A stretch of 64,000 nt of DNA from Eulemur rufifrons (Eukaryota; Chordata; Mammalia; Primates; Lemuridae). The stretch is taken from positions 1,916,501 through 1,980,500 of the forward strand of contig NC_091002.1 in the NCBI RefSeq assembly GCF_041146395.1, in the 5' to 3' direction. Made by a program: the position numbers and the translations under genes. A model generated the notes under the pieces. That model was not told the DNA's origin. It was given only the letters and a program-made list of their open reading frames with translations, and made no database searches. This document shows positions 21,355-31,229 of this stretch, piece by piece (the stretch's first letter is position 1; each line of letters opens with the position of its first letter).

Positions 21355-21825
21355 TACCATCATCATCATCATCATCATCATTACTGTAGTTACCATAATC
21401 ACTGTTGCCATAATTTCCACTATTGTCACAATTAGCATCAGCATTATCCTTTTCATTGCTATCATTATCATTGTCATTGGCAGTGGAAGCATCACCAGCA
21501 CCACCATCACCACCACCATCAACACCACCATCAACATCACCATCACCATCACCATCACCATCACCACCACCATCACCATCATCACCATCACCATCACCAT
21601 CATCACTACCGCCATCACCATCACCGCCATCACCATCACCGCCATCATCACTATCACCATCACCACCACCATCACCACCATCAACATCACCACCATCACC
21701 ATCACCATCATCACCACCACCATCACCGCCATCATCACTATCACCATCACCACCACCATCACCACCATCAGCATCACCATCACCACCACCATCACCACCA
21801 TCACCATCATCATCACCACCATCAG
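21355..21825. repeat. (CAT/CAC)n trinucleotide array
   Basis: About 470 bases made of CAT, CAC and TCACCA units. The first part (21355-21500) is interrupted and diverged; 21500-21825 is nearly pure. A segment starting CCGCCATCATCACTATCACC occurs at 21639 and again at 21726, exactly 87 bp apart, so the array has grown by duplication of an 87-bp block. It produces long accidental frames in all phases (poly-Ser/Pro, Ile/Thr, Met/Val, Gly/Asp). Confidence 0.95.
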
Positions 21826-22217
21826 ATGAGCTTCTGATGTTTTCATGTGACAGATCTGTCTTGGTGAGTCTGCATGATGGCTTAGGACTTGAAGCTGATT
21901 TTCTCTGGCTTATGGTAGTTAAAGCTACCATTCTGGTATTCTTTCCACTGTTTATTGTTGTAGAAAATTACTTTCTTCCCAATATGGTTCTTAAGTATCC
22001 AGCATCAGGATTTTCCACTGGCATCTTGGAAAGTTCTCATCAGAAATTCCCTGAAAGGCACGATCCCTGAGGCTGGGAGCTTTGCCCAAGGGCTGCCTGG
22101 GAACAGAGTTTCTAACACTAATAGTATCTGCTCGTCCCCAGCTCTTAACAAAGGCCTCTCAAACCTTACAAACCAACAACACAATGTCCCTGGGAGGAGA
22201 AGAGTATTGGGGGTGGG
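21826..22217. other. Unique sequence between array and LTR
   Basis: Moderately AT-rich DNA. I recognise neither repeat nor gene. Confidence 0.35.
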
Positions 22218-22650
22218 TGTTTTCATCTGTTTGGGATGCCGTGACAGAATATCACAGACTCGGTAGCTTAAGCAATGACAATTCATTGTTTCACAGTTCT
22301 GGGGGCTGGGAAGTCCGAGATCAGGATGCTGGTCAATTTGTGTGCAGTGAGGGGCTCTCCTCCTGGCTTGTGGACGGCCGTCTTCTCGCTGTGTCCTTGC
22401 ATGGCCTTTCCTCTGTGCGCTTGTGGCTGGGGAGGGATGGGGTGGGGAGACAGAGAAAGAGAGAGATTGATCTTTGGTGTCTTCTCCTCTTCTTACAAGG
22501 GCGTCAATTCTATTGGAGCAGGGTCCCCCCCTTACGACATCACTTAACCTTTATTACCTCCATAAAGGCCGTATCCCCAAATATGGTCACACTGGGGGTT
22601 GGGGCTTCCACATATGAATTAGGGGGAGGGACACAGTTAAGTCCCTAACA
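22218..22650 (-). mobile_element. MLT1-type MaLR solo LTR
   Basis: On the + strand it reads TGTTTTCATCTGTTTGGGATG, ACAGAATATCACAGACTCGGTAGC, TCACAGTTCTGGGGGCTGGGAAGTC, TGGCTTGTGGACGGCCGTCTTCTCGCTGTGTCC and GGGCTTCCACATATGAATTAGGGG, and it ends CCTAACA. This is the complement of the MLT1 LTR. Flanks are GTGGG (22213-22217) and GAGGG (22651-22655), a 5-bp duplication with one change. Confidence 0.85.
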
Positions 22651-22655
22651 GAGGG

Positions 22656-22860
22656 GAAGGTGTACTTATGAGGCACCTGCCATGTGCTGGGGGCTTTCAT
22701 AGCTATCATGTCATTTGAGTCTCCAGACTGCTCTGTGAGGCAGGTAACATAATCCTCATTTTATGAATGAGGAAACCGAGGTTCAGAGAGGTTAAGCACA
22801 TGGTTCGATACCTCACAGCTGGCATGGTCTGTGATTCCAGCTCAGGTCTGACTTCCAATT
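22656..22860 (-). repeat. MIR, near full length
   Basis: GAGGCACCTGCCATGTGCTGGGGGC, ATCATGTCATTTGAGTCTCCAGAC, ATCCTCATTTTATGAATGAGGAAACCGAGGTTCAGAGAGGTTAAGCAC and the 5' part TCAGGTCTGACTTCC follow each other in antisense order. Confidence 0.85.
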
Positions 22861-22867
22861 CCATTCC

Positions 22868-22892
22868 TTTTTTTTTTTTTTTTTTTTTTTTT
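22868..22892 (+). repeat. (T)25 homopolymer
   Basis: An uninterrupted run of 25 T separates the MIR from the hAT element. No Alu lies beside it, so it is not an obvious SINE tail. Confidence 0.95.
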
Positions 22893-22898
22893 GAATAT

Positions 22899-24228
22899 CA
22901 GTGGCTCTCAAAGACTGGCCCAGGGACTCCTGGGGGTGCCCTGAGGTCTTCAAGGTAAAATCTATGTTCATAGTAATATTACTGTAGTATCCTGATATTA
23001 GTACTCAGACTAATACGACTAATACTAAGTTGTGTGTCACTCTGTGGACATATCACTGATGACGGAAAGCCGGTAGTGGGCAGAACTGCTGCGGCCTAAC
23101 CAGAACGGCAGGACTGGCCCCCAACTATACTGCATAGTCGTGTCGTTCACCATTATGCTCTCACGGCAAAGGTTTAGTACGTTGTCCTGGATGGAGCAAA
23201 AATATTCAACAATTTTTTATTAAATCTCAACTCTTGAGTCCACGTCTTCTGAATACTCCGTGTGACAAAGCGGGAGGTCTGCAGATTGCCGCGGACGTCT
23301 GCCGCGGACGGGAGCGCAGCGGTGCGCGGCGGTTTGCGTGCGGACGGGACGCGCGGCTCTCTCCGGGGCACTGCTGCTATCTGGAAGAGCGACGGCCAGG
23401 TAGCCGTGGCTATTCAGACTGTGGTTTTAGCGGGCGTTTTCGGAAAGTGAATGAAACGAGCCTGTTGCTTCAGGGTGAACCACTATTTATTGCCAAAGAG
23501 ATTTGAGCTTTTGCCAAAATTGAGAATTTTGGAAAACTTGTATCCATCATGGTGACCCTGCTTCCCAACACTTAAAGACTTTGTTTTTGATGCTAATGAG
23601 TGATTTCTTTTGATGTTGTGAAATTAAATGTGTCAGCATTTGGAAGATCTAAGTCAGTGAACCAACAGTTTCCAATGAGGAACGTGTGATGTTTCAGAAT
23701 CACATGTAGGTAAAAGATCCACGCGAAGCGCAAGACGGACCGGTGGATTTTAATGTAACAAAGAACGAAATGTTCATCAGTATGTTCTCAGATTCCACAT
23801 TGCAACTGTTTGTGCTACCACTCGTCGAGTTTTGTGTAATATCAAGAAATCATCTGAAAAGCCCATTCAAATACTCCTCCTGGATCAAACTACCTGTCTG
23901 TGAGGCCAGATTTACTTCACACACTTCAGCCAAATAACCTCTCGCAACAGACTGCAGAGGCAGACGTAAGAATTCAGGGGTCTTCTGTCGAACCAGATGG
24001 TAAAGAAATTTTCAGAAATCTATGACACCGATTTTTTTTAATTAAAATGTTATTTATGTTCACGTGTAAAAAGTTTATTATTTTAAAATGAATTAATAAA
24101 CTTTTAAAAACATTTTCAGTTTCCATTTCTAATTATTGGTAGATTTAGAACATAAACAAAAGCTCTTTGGGATCCTCAATAATTTTTAAGAGTGCCAAGT
24201 GTCCTGAGACGAAGTCTGAGAACTGCTG
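22899..24228 (+). mobile_element. hAT-family DNA transposon, decayed autonomous copy
   Basis: The ends are CAGTGGCTCTCAAAGACTGG (22899) and GTCTGAGAACTGCTG (to 24228), imperfect terminal inverted repeats of hAT/Charlie style. The internal order fits a transposase gene: CTTGAGTCCACGTCTTCTGAATA, GTGGCTATTCAGACTGTGG, GAATTTTGGAAAACTTGTATCC, GATTTTAATGTAACAAAGAACGA, GATTCCACATTGCAACTG. The 3' part has AATAAACTTTTAAAAAC and GGGATCCTCAATAATTTTTAAGAG. A CpG-dense segment lies at 23287-23356. The element is interrupted by stops and shifts. Confidence 0.8.
23743..23937 (+). pseudogene. hAT transposase C-terminal fragment (pseudogene)
   Basis: This is the longest remaining piece of the transposase in the 22.9-24.2 kb element. 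It reads MDFNVTKNEMFISMFSDST, then LPLVEFCVISRN, then PVCEARFTSHTSAK. In the family the C-terminal dimerisation domain has an acidic-aromatic EFW motif followed by a small-residue LCEAGFSS-type motif; here EF-C and PVCEARFTS take those places. Upstream exon-like stretches, including the zinc-finger and catalytic parts, are broken. It is certainly non-functional. Confidence 0.75.
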
Positions 24229-24945
24229 CTTTGGCACCTTGCAGCTCAGGTGGGCAGCCTGGCCCAGGTGGTGCTGCGTGCTGGTGACGCAGTTCCCCGA
24301 TCCCGGCCGCTGTAAGACGGACCTCAGCTGTCCACCCTCTCTGGGGATTTCCTTGGCGGAAGAAACCCGGACCGGGTTTAGGCCAAACAGAGTCATCCAA
24401 GGCCACGCCCCTTTCCAGGTTAAACCCCATCCAGGGCCTGACCAGCGGGTTCTCAAGGCCTGGTCCCTCAGCCCAGCTCAGGACAGCACCGAAAGGTCAT
24501 CCCAGCCACAGAGCCCTGAGGGGACCCGTGTCGCAGTTCTATGGCTCCCTCTGCTCAACCTGCTTCCTCCCTGCCCACTGCACCAGCGTAGAGCCGAGAA
24601 CACTCCCTAAGGAGCACCCTGCACCCGAGCCGGCCTCAGGGCCCACTCCCGGGGGCAGCAGCCTGTGACACCCAGTGAGAAAGTGCAACCTAAGCCCCCA
24701 GTCCCGGGCCTCTGCCACTGCACCAGGTGTGCTCTCTCGACACCCGGGGAGGGTCTTGCGGCACTGGCAGAGGGTTTGGGTGACAGCACGTATGTTCCAT
24801 CCCTGATTCACAAGTGACCACAAAGTAGCCCCTGATACCCTGCTTGATTCAGCGGGGCAAGGAAGCCACACAAAATTCAAGATGCTTCACACTGGTGGGT
24901 AATTTGAAGCAGAGTCTAGTAAAGTTCCGTCTGAAGGGAACCGAT
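24229..24945. other. Unique sequence, no gene recognised
   Basis: Opposing frames of 147 and 113 codons (24167-24880) lack family features. No repeat was recognised. Confidence 0.35.
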
Positions 24946-24949
24946 TCAT

Positions 24950-25030
24950 TACCAAGCCTTTCTCTGTGCACCTACTATGTGCCAGACATCCTGCCAGGCC
25001 CTGAGAAGGACCCCAAGGAGCTCTGATCCC
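24950..25030 (-). repeat. MIR or L2 3'-end fragment
   Basis: TCTCTGTGCACCTACTATGTGCCAGACATCCTGCCAGGCCCTGAGAAGGA is the antisense 3'-end wording of MIR/L2. Confidence 0.6.
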
Positions 25031-25129
25031 AGGAGGAACCAGGGGACGGGGGAGGGAAACTCCCCAGCTGCCATCCTCCTCTGTGCATTTGGGCGACCTT
25101 GTCCTCAGCACCCACAGCCTACAGTGTGG

Positions 25130-25310
25130 AGTATGGCTCCAGAAGCCTGTACGCATCTGCCCACCTGCCACTTAACCTCTCTGCCTCAGTTTCCCTGCCC
25201 ATGAAATTGGGATAATGATGCACCTACCACCTAAGGCTGCTGTGAGGAACAAAGGGCACATAGAAAAGCCCTTGATGATGTGAACTGTTACTATTATTGT
25301 AACTTCTCTC
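25130..25310 (+). repeat. MIR
   Basis: CACTTAACCTCTCTGCCTCAGTTTCCCTGCCCATGAAATTGGGATAATGATGCACCTACCACC, then GGCTGCTGTGAGGAACAAAGG, is a clear sense MIR from core to 3' half. Confidence 0.8.
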
Positions 25311-25929
25311 TCCAGCCCAAGTCCGGGTGTTGCATGGAGGAGGGTTCAGCTGTCTATAAAAGGACAGGGAAGGGCATTCTGGAGTGAGGGAGCAGCCTAA
25401 GGGGAGGCCCTGAGTTGGGAAGTGTGTGGCTCAGTTAGGCCACCAAGGGGACTTGGAGGGTCTGCTCTGCGCTGCGTCATACACAGTCCCTGCGAGGAAG
25501 CCCCGGCCTCGTGGTGCTTCCAGAGGCACGCTGAGTGTGACGCTGAGCAGAGACAGTGAGAGCAGGGGAGGACCGGCTGGGGCTGAGCCCCGTTGTGTGT
25601 GGAGCTCATCCACAGGTGTGGAGGGAGAGGGGCTGCAGGGCGACAGCTCAGCCATGGTGGGCTCTGGATGAGGGTGGAGGAAGTTAGACCTGACCCCCTG
25701 GTGGTGCCAAGCAGCCTTTATGAAGGTCACAGCTCGCCTCAGTCTGGGTTTGAGACAGCAGGGTCAAAGACAGAGCACCTACAGCTCAGGAGAGCAGCTT
25801 TGAGCCTGTGATTCTGCGACTTTCTACCTCCATTCAGAGCACACGAGAGATGTGAGCTGAGCTCCCTAAATGTGCTTGTGTAGCAGAGGGAAATGAATAT
25901 CTGATCGGAGCCTCGGTCTCTCGGGTAGG
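25311..25929. other. Unique sequence, nothing recognised
   Basis: Short overlapping frames only. No classified repeat. Confidence 0.35.
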
Positions 25930-26140
25930 AGAGGCCTGTGCAGCCATGCCCAGATGTACGAACCCTCCCTAGGACTTCCCAGACCCAGGTTCATGCAGCC
26001 CTGCTTGCATATCTCCAGAGACAGTGAGCTCACTACCCGCTGAGATGGTTCCCTGCTTTCCTGGGGGCTCCGTCTGTTCTCCTGGTGAGACGAGAACCTC
26101 CCTTTGCTGAAGGCCCTTCTCTCATATCTCTTGCTGTTAC
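25930..26140. repeat. Possible CR1/L3-like LINE fragment
   Basis: CATATCTCCAGAGACAGTGAGCTCACTACCCGCTGAGATGG and GCCCTTCTCTCATATCTCTTGC resemble the CR1/L3 3' region wording (TCCAGGGACGGTGAGCTC, CCTTCCTCATATG). The match is from memory and is moderate. Confidence 0.45.
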
Positions 26141-26449
26141 TGCAGCCGTCTCCCTCCAGGCTTGCTTCTCGTTGTCTTCTCCGTATCCTCACCATTTTAC
26201 TCTTCCTGCTTCATCCCCACCCCCCCACCGTGTTCCCCAGTGCTTCTCCCCCTCCCACCCGCCCTGTATCCAGCGCCTGGGTCTCATTCACCTCCACTGC
26301 CAGAGCTCTGCTGCAGGCCAGCGGGGAGCAGATGGGTGAGTCGGTCTTTGCCCTTGCAGGGCCCTCCCCGGCTGTGCGGCGAGGGAGGCGTGAGGTGCGG
26401 GGAAGAGGGAAGACAGTGTTTACGATGTGTCCCGACCAGAGGGCTGGAG
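26141..26449. other. Unique, pyrimidine-rich then GC-rich stretch
   Basis: C/T-rich to about 26280, then GC-rich. Overlapping frames on both strands have no family match. Confidence 0.35.
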
Positions 26450-26690
26450 AGCACGCACGGTGTGAGCACGGGACTGAGACCCGGCTTTGCCCGCGTGTGA
26501 ACAAATCCCACTTCTCCCACCTTCTGGCTGTGGACACCAGTGACTTCACTTTTCTGAGCCTCAGTTTCCTCATCCGGAAAGGAGGTACAGCCTGATCCAC
26601 CTCTCTTGCCTGTCGTGAGGATGAAGCAAAACCAGGTGTGTCAGCGCCTGGCATGCAGTCCCAGCGCGCCGGGGTCCTGCTGTCGGCGGG
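26450..26690 (+). repeat. MIR
   Basis: GTGACTTCACTTTTCTGAGCCTCAGTTTCCTCATCCGGAAAGG, CTTGCCTGTCGTGAGGATGAAGC, TCAGCGCCTGGCATGCAG is a sense MIR from core to 3' end. Confidence 0.75.
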
Positions 26691-27079
26691 CCCTCGGAGC
26701 AGGTCCTGTGTCTCAGCGCCTGGCAAGCGGCTGGCCGGTCGGATTAAGGACATGTGTTAGCAACTTTCCAGTTAGCAGAGGTCTGCCAGCAATTGGCCCT
26801 GCCAGACTCCTGCTTCCCTCAACCGATTCGGACACAGGGACAGCCGCAGTTCGGATCTTGGCCGCTCCTCCTGTAACCCCGAGTTCCCACATGCCCAGGG
26901 ACACGTCGTCACCCTCCAGGGATGTGGCCAGGCTAACCACAGTGGACGACTTGGGCAGCTGCTCCTGGGAGGCGAGCCCCCGCCACCCTGTGGAGGCCGG
27001 AGTTCTTCCGCTCAGTCCTTCGTCTGTAGCCCCGAAGGGCCAGGGCCACTCCCCGCTGCCTGGTGTCAGACATACCCAG

Positions 27080-27215
27080 ATGTGGACCCCTGCTGCCAGG
27101 GGTTATGGTTCTCTGGGCAAGTCATGTCACCTCTCTGACCTCAGTTTCCCCTTCTGCAAAATGGGAGTGAAAAGACTGTCGTGAGGACGAAACGCACACA
27201 GGACGCTAAATGCTG
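27080..27215 (+). repeat. MIR
   Basis: TTATGGTTCTCTGGGCAAGTCATGTCACCTCTCTGACCTCAGTTTCCCCTTCTGCAAAATGGGAGTG, then GTCGTGAGGACGAAACGCAC, is a sense MIR core and 3' half. Confidence 0.8.
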
Positions 27216-27585
27216 CACAGCTGGTGGGTGGGAAATGCTGTTTACTGTGGCGTTTTCTCCCACTGTGGCCAATGCCAGGGACAGAGGTGAAGAGAATTGG
27301 ATCTCTCACATCTGCAAGAATTGATAAAAATGGAGCAGGATATACAAGCCGTGTTCCAAGGGAAATCGCGGACGTACGGCAGGGCGTGGCCTGGGGAGGG
27401 CCTGGCAGGTTGAACGAAGGGATAAGAAGTCACCCTGGAGGCCCTGGGCTCTACCCCAACCATGTGTAAGAAGGAAGAGCCACTGGCTCTGTGCGGGGCT
27501 AACAGGCAGATCAGAGGGAAAAGTCCAAGCAGGCAGGGCTCACGGCGAGGAAGTCCCTTCCTGCAGCCAGGTCTGCCCAGCGATG
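27216..27585. other. Unique sequence, nothing recognised
   Basis: No repeat or gene recognised; frames are short. Confidence 0.35.
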
Positions 27586-27589
27586 GGGT

Positions 27590-27735
27590 GAGCTCCTCAT
27601 CACCGTGGGTGTGCAAGTCAGGTTGAAAGTACTGCATGTGGGGATGTTGTAAAGGGATCCCTGCACTGGGTGGAAACTTCATCGCTGTGACATCCAAGGT
27701 CCTTGCCAACTGGAGCAGCTTTCTCTTCAAACTCC
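27590..27735. repeat. Possible CR1/L3-like fragment
   Basis: GGGATGTTGTAAAGGGATCCCTGCACTGGGTGGAAAC and CATCCAAGGTCCTTGCCAACTGG resemble the phrase GGGATGTTGTAGAAGGGATTCCTGC...AGGTCCCTTCCAACT of an ancient CR1/L3-related repeat. The family name is tentative. Confidence 0.45.
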
Positions 27736-28145
27736 TATGTTAGCGATGGTGGCCTAATGCTGTGGCACACAGCCTCCTCATCTCAGCCCTTGATGCCATG
27801 AGAGTGTATTCCGGGCCAGGTAGCAGCTCGGCGCTGGCGACTGCCAGCAGCCTTCCTCCAGGCGTGACTCAGGCACTGAGGCACCTTCCGTCTGTGGTTC
27901 CACCGTCCCCCGAGTCTCCAAATTCTTCGATGGAACCTCTGCATTTGGCTAGACAATGGGGGAAAGAAAGAGTGGAGGATGGCACCGAAGGATCGTGGAC
28001 CAACCTTGGAAAGTGTGCACGTGATGCCTCCCGTATTCCCTTGGCCGGAACTGCAAGGGAGCCTGGGAGATGCAGCCCCGCTGAGTGCCCAGGGGGCCGA
28101 GCCGGTGGGCTCGGCGAGCAGCTGGCCACTCACCACCGCAGGAGG
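27736..28145. other. GC-rich unique stretch
   Basis: Mirrored frames of 117-180 codons, with no domain recognised. Confidence 0.35.
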
Positions 28146-28149
28146 GCGG

Positions 28150-28310
28150 GGCGCTCATCCATGCACTCCTCATTCATGCATGCAACACACACCAGGGAGC
28201 TCCTACTGTGGGCCAAGCCTGTGCCCCGGGCTATGAACACAGATCAGACAGGGTCCTGCTCTCCGGGAGTCCAGGGCTTCGGGTTCACAGCCCTGGCGCA
28301 GTGACCAGCC
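28150..28310 (-). repeat. L2 fragment
   Basis: CACTCCTCATTCATGCATGCAACACACACCAGGGAGCTCCTACTGTGGGCCAAGCC, then ATGAACACAGATCAGACAGGGTCCTGCTCTC, follows antisense L2 (TTCATTCAACA...GCACCTACTATGTGCCAGG...AACAAAACAGACAAAGTCC). Confidence 0.65.
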
Positions 28311-28394
28311 ACTGCCATCCAGTTTGGGAGGGCCGGCAGTGGGCTAAAGATGGGGTGACCAATGACCTCCCTCCTAGCCCCACTATAGTATATG

Positions 28395-28500
28395 GAAATG
28401 GGCTGTCGGGGCCTGTTTGCCCACCCGTAAAATAGAAAGAATCCCTCCTACCTCAAAGCATAACACTGTACGAGCCAAGTGCGAGAAGCCCTCCATAAAC
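28395..28500 (+). repeat. MIR 3' half
   Basis: TTTGCCCACCCGTAAAATAGAAAGAATCCCTCCTACCTCAAAG and GAAGCCCTCCATAAACG match the part after the core through the 3' end. Confidence 0.55.
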
Positions 28501-28899
28501 GAAAGTGGATGTTCTTGTTGGTAACCCTACGACTTCCAGCGTTAGTCCTCTCCGAGTGCTCTGGGTTGGGAGGTGCTGGGCACCACAGTGGCATTCCACA
28601 CACCCTGCAGGGTGGCAGGGGGACAAGCATTTGGTCCGGGACTCAGGAGACTTCTTGCCCTCAAACCCCCGCAGGCTGTCCGTGACCACTCTGCCCTGCA
28701 CGGAGGCGCCCAGGCCCAGCTCTGCTCGCTGCAGGGGCTGGGAGCCCAGGAGCTGGACGGGAAGATGCCTGGAGCCAGAGTGCTACTCCCTGCGCCCCTC
28801 GGCACTCGGCCTCCCCAGGAATAATAATAATAATTCAGGAGAGTTTCTCTATTATTCCTGGAAACAAATCTAAAAGAACTGCACGATGTACAGCCTTGG
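28501..28899. other. Unique sequence with a short (ATA)n
   Basis: GC-rich to about 28815, then (AATA/ATA) at 28822-28836. No gene family recognised in overlapping frames. Confidence 0.35.
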
Positions 28900-29010
28900 G
28901 AGGGGGATGCCAGGATGGGAAAACAGGATCAGAGAGGTCTGGCAGCTTTCCTGCTGTCTCAGAGCTGTGTGGGAGAGCAGAGATTCCCACCCAAGCCGGC
29001 CTGCTTAGTG
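28900..29010 (-). repeat. MIR fragment, weak
   Basis: GGGAAAACAGGATCAGAGAGGTCTGGCAGC and GAGCAGAGATTCCCACCCAAGCC fit a decayed antisense MIR. Confidence 0.4.
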
Positions 29011-29184
29011 ACACCTTTAGAGATCTGACTACGGAGCTCGCAGTGGAGACCCTGGTTCAAGCTCAGCTATTTTGCTTGCTGTGTAAATATTAGCTACTTT
29101 CTTTAAAAATAGAGATGATACAATGTCGCCCTGTCTGGAGAGACGACCGAGGAATAGTCTGTGTGCAATCCTGGCCCCACGTCC

Positions 29185-29365
29185 AGCACACAGCGGGACC
29201 ACGCTGGAGGAGTCACAGTGTGCTGCTCAGGAGCACCGTCGAGAGTCAGGCTCCACCACCTGGCGGCTGCGGCAGCCCAGGCAAGTCCGTCCTTTCTGTG
29301 CCTCCGTTTGCCCATCTGTCAAATGGGGCGGATGAAATGCCTGGTACGTACCATGGAAGTAATAG
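29185..29365 (+). repeat. MIR
   Basis: GAGAGTCAGGCTCCACCACCTGGCGGCTGCGG, CTTTCTGTGCCTCCGTTTGCCCATCTGTCAAATGGGGCGG is a sense MIR core with several changes. Confidence 0.65.
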
Positions 29366-29559
29366 TTTTAGTATCATCTGTACATCGACTAGTTTAATTT
29401 CTAGTGGTTTGCTGTTACCTCCTCATTGCAAATGGTTGAGAAGGTGTCTTAAGCTAGACTTTTGAATTTTTATGTTCTAGTGCCTAGAAAAATGTCCAGC
29501 AGTCTGAGCTCTGGGAAGCACGTTCAGACTGGGAGAAGACCGAGCCTAGGAGTGTAACT

Positions 29560-29680
29560 GCCCTCATTGTACAGATGGGGAAACTGAGGCCCAGGAAAGA
29601 GAAGGGGTTTACCCAGGAGCTTCCGGCTCACTCAGTGCTAACCCTGTGTGCTCTGTCCACCTCATGTTGTGTTGGGAAAG
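29560..29680 (-). repeat. MIR fragment
   Basis: CTCATTGTACAGATGGGGAAACTGAGGCCCAGGAAAGAGAAGGGGTTTACCCAGG is the antisense core. Confidence 0.65.
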
Positions 29681-29969
29681 GCCACCAAGCTTGGTTAGCG
29701 TGTGTGACGGCAACCTGCAGGGACTCGGGGGTGCAGCCCGGCGGCAGCCGGAAGCCCGGGCTTTGCGTCTTTTCTCAAACGCACGTTCCCTTCCCTCTTC
29801 CTCCCCTGCCCCCTCCCCGCACCCTAACGCCCTCTCAGACTAAGGCAAGCAAGTCAGAGAGTCACAGCCTCATCCGCCCCGAGGTGGCGAGGGGCCCTAG
29901 GCAGCATGTTTCAAATATTTCTTAGGCCCCAGACTCCGAACCGAGGGGGCTCAGCAGTGACACAGACAC

Positions 29970-30175
29970 CGTTTCTGTGCACGCAGCCGTGCCAAGAAGG
30001 GTCTGGCCCTGCAGTGACGGCTGTGCGACCTTGAGCACCGTGGGTCTCAAGCCTCAGAGTCTGCATCTGCAGAACGGGCTGAATGACACCTTCTCCCCAG
30101 GGTGGGCCTGAGGATCAAATGAGGTAGGTGGTGTTGTGCCCACCGCATTAGCAGACGTTCTACAAAGTGGAATTC
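29970..30175 (+). repeat. MIR
   Basis: GGCTGTGCGACCTTGAGCACC, AAGCCTCAGAGTCTGCATCTGCAGAACGGGCTGAATGACACC, GGGTGGGCCTGAGGATCAAATGAGG follow the family order. Confidence 0.7.
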
Positions 30176-30224
30176 TCTCCTGCTCTCCCCTTACTGGGGA
30201 GAGAAAGCCTACACTTGGGTGTCT

Positions 30225-30560
30225 AAGGCTGTTTGAATAGCTAAAAAGAGAAAGGATAATAAAAAGAAACAGAAGGGTGTGTCCCGGGCGGGCCGGGGCT
30301 CTCGGTAGGGCAATTCCCAAAGTCTGATAAGTTGAAAGCAAAGATTATTGGCTGATAATGCACCACCCCGCCGGGCCGTTCTCCGGATAATCCAGTTTAT
30401 GTATCTGATAAAATGGGATTAAAATCAAAAACACATTTCCAAAAGGAGTTAGAAATGACATTGTCCTTCCTCCAGAGCGTTTCACAGGGGCAGAGTCGCT
30501 GTGATTCACTAATGTTTCATGTGCTCGACCCCCAAAGAGCAGCAAGCACAGCTCTGTGGC
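30225..30560. promoter_or_regulatory. Candidate regulatory block with GATAA cluster
   Basis: Five GATAA words lie in the same orientation at 30255, 30326, 30354, 30386 and 30407. The fourth is in GGATAATCC, which also reads as an OTX/PITX-type TAATCC site, and GGGATTAAAATC follows at about 30415. No repeat is recognised over the block. The motifs are seen; enhancer activity is inference. Confidence 0.4.
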
Positions 30561-30564
30561 TACC

Positions 30565-30720
30565 CAGGCCAGGGCTGGACTCTGGCACCATCACGCCCAG
30601 GCCGGGCTGCCATGGGGGCAGAGTCCCAACTCCTGAGAGCCTCAGTGTCCACATCGGGGAAAGTGGAAATAATCACATCTGCTCATCAATGTCACTGGTA
30701 CGAAACTGAAACTAGAAGGA
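30565..30720 (+). repeat. MIR fragment
   Basis: GGCTGGACTCTGGCACC, CTGAGAGCCTCAGTGTCCACATCGGGGAAAGTGG and AATAATCACATCTGCTCATC fit a decayed sense MIR. Confidence 0.5.
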
Positions 30721-30734
30721 AACTTTATAATGTA

Positions 30735-30890
30735 AGTTTATGAGAAGAAGGACTTTGTCTCCTTCATGGAGACATCTGCAGCACTTAAAACAGTCCTTAG
30801 AACATACTAGATGCTCATTAAACATTAATTGAATGAACAGTGCACAGTAGATGCTCAGCAAATACTTGTTGAATGAGCATTGAATGGACA
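30735..30890 (+). repeat. L2 3' end
   Basis: AAGGACTTTGTCTCCTTCATGG, CATACTAGATGCTCATTAAACATTAATTGAATGAAC, AGTAGATGCTCAGCAAATACTTGTTGAATGAGC is the L2 3' terminus. The end phrase occurs twice, as a partial tandem duplication. Confidence 0.7.
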
Positions 30891-31229
30891 TAGGGATGTG
30901 AGTATGTCTTTCCAGACTTACAGCATTTCCTGGAATTTTGGGGGTATTCAAAATTTTTTTTGTTTTTTGGTAGCTGAGACATTTGGACCCAGAAATCATA
31001 CACCTAACTAGAGGTTGCCTCTTATATTTGAACCCAGCTGTGTGTGGCACCATGGGCCTTATACTTTCCACTACGTTTGGAAGTTCCTTAGAAGCTGAGT
31101 GAATCGGGAGCGCTTTCAACAGTGGCTTCAGCAACATAGACATGCACTTCTCACCCACAGGGAGACCTGGGAGGAGCAGGACTGGAGCAGCAGCCCACCG
31201 CTGGCATCGCGGAACCAGGCTATTCTATC

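Noticed and set aside
21208..22070. Frames of 162-215 codons (poly-Met/Val, Gly/Asp, Ser/Pro) over the CAC/CAT array
   Set aside because: Same cause: all six frames lack stops in this repeat. No coding context.
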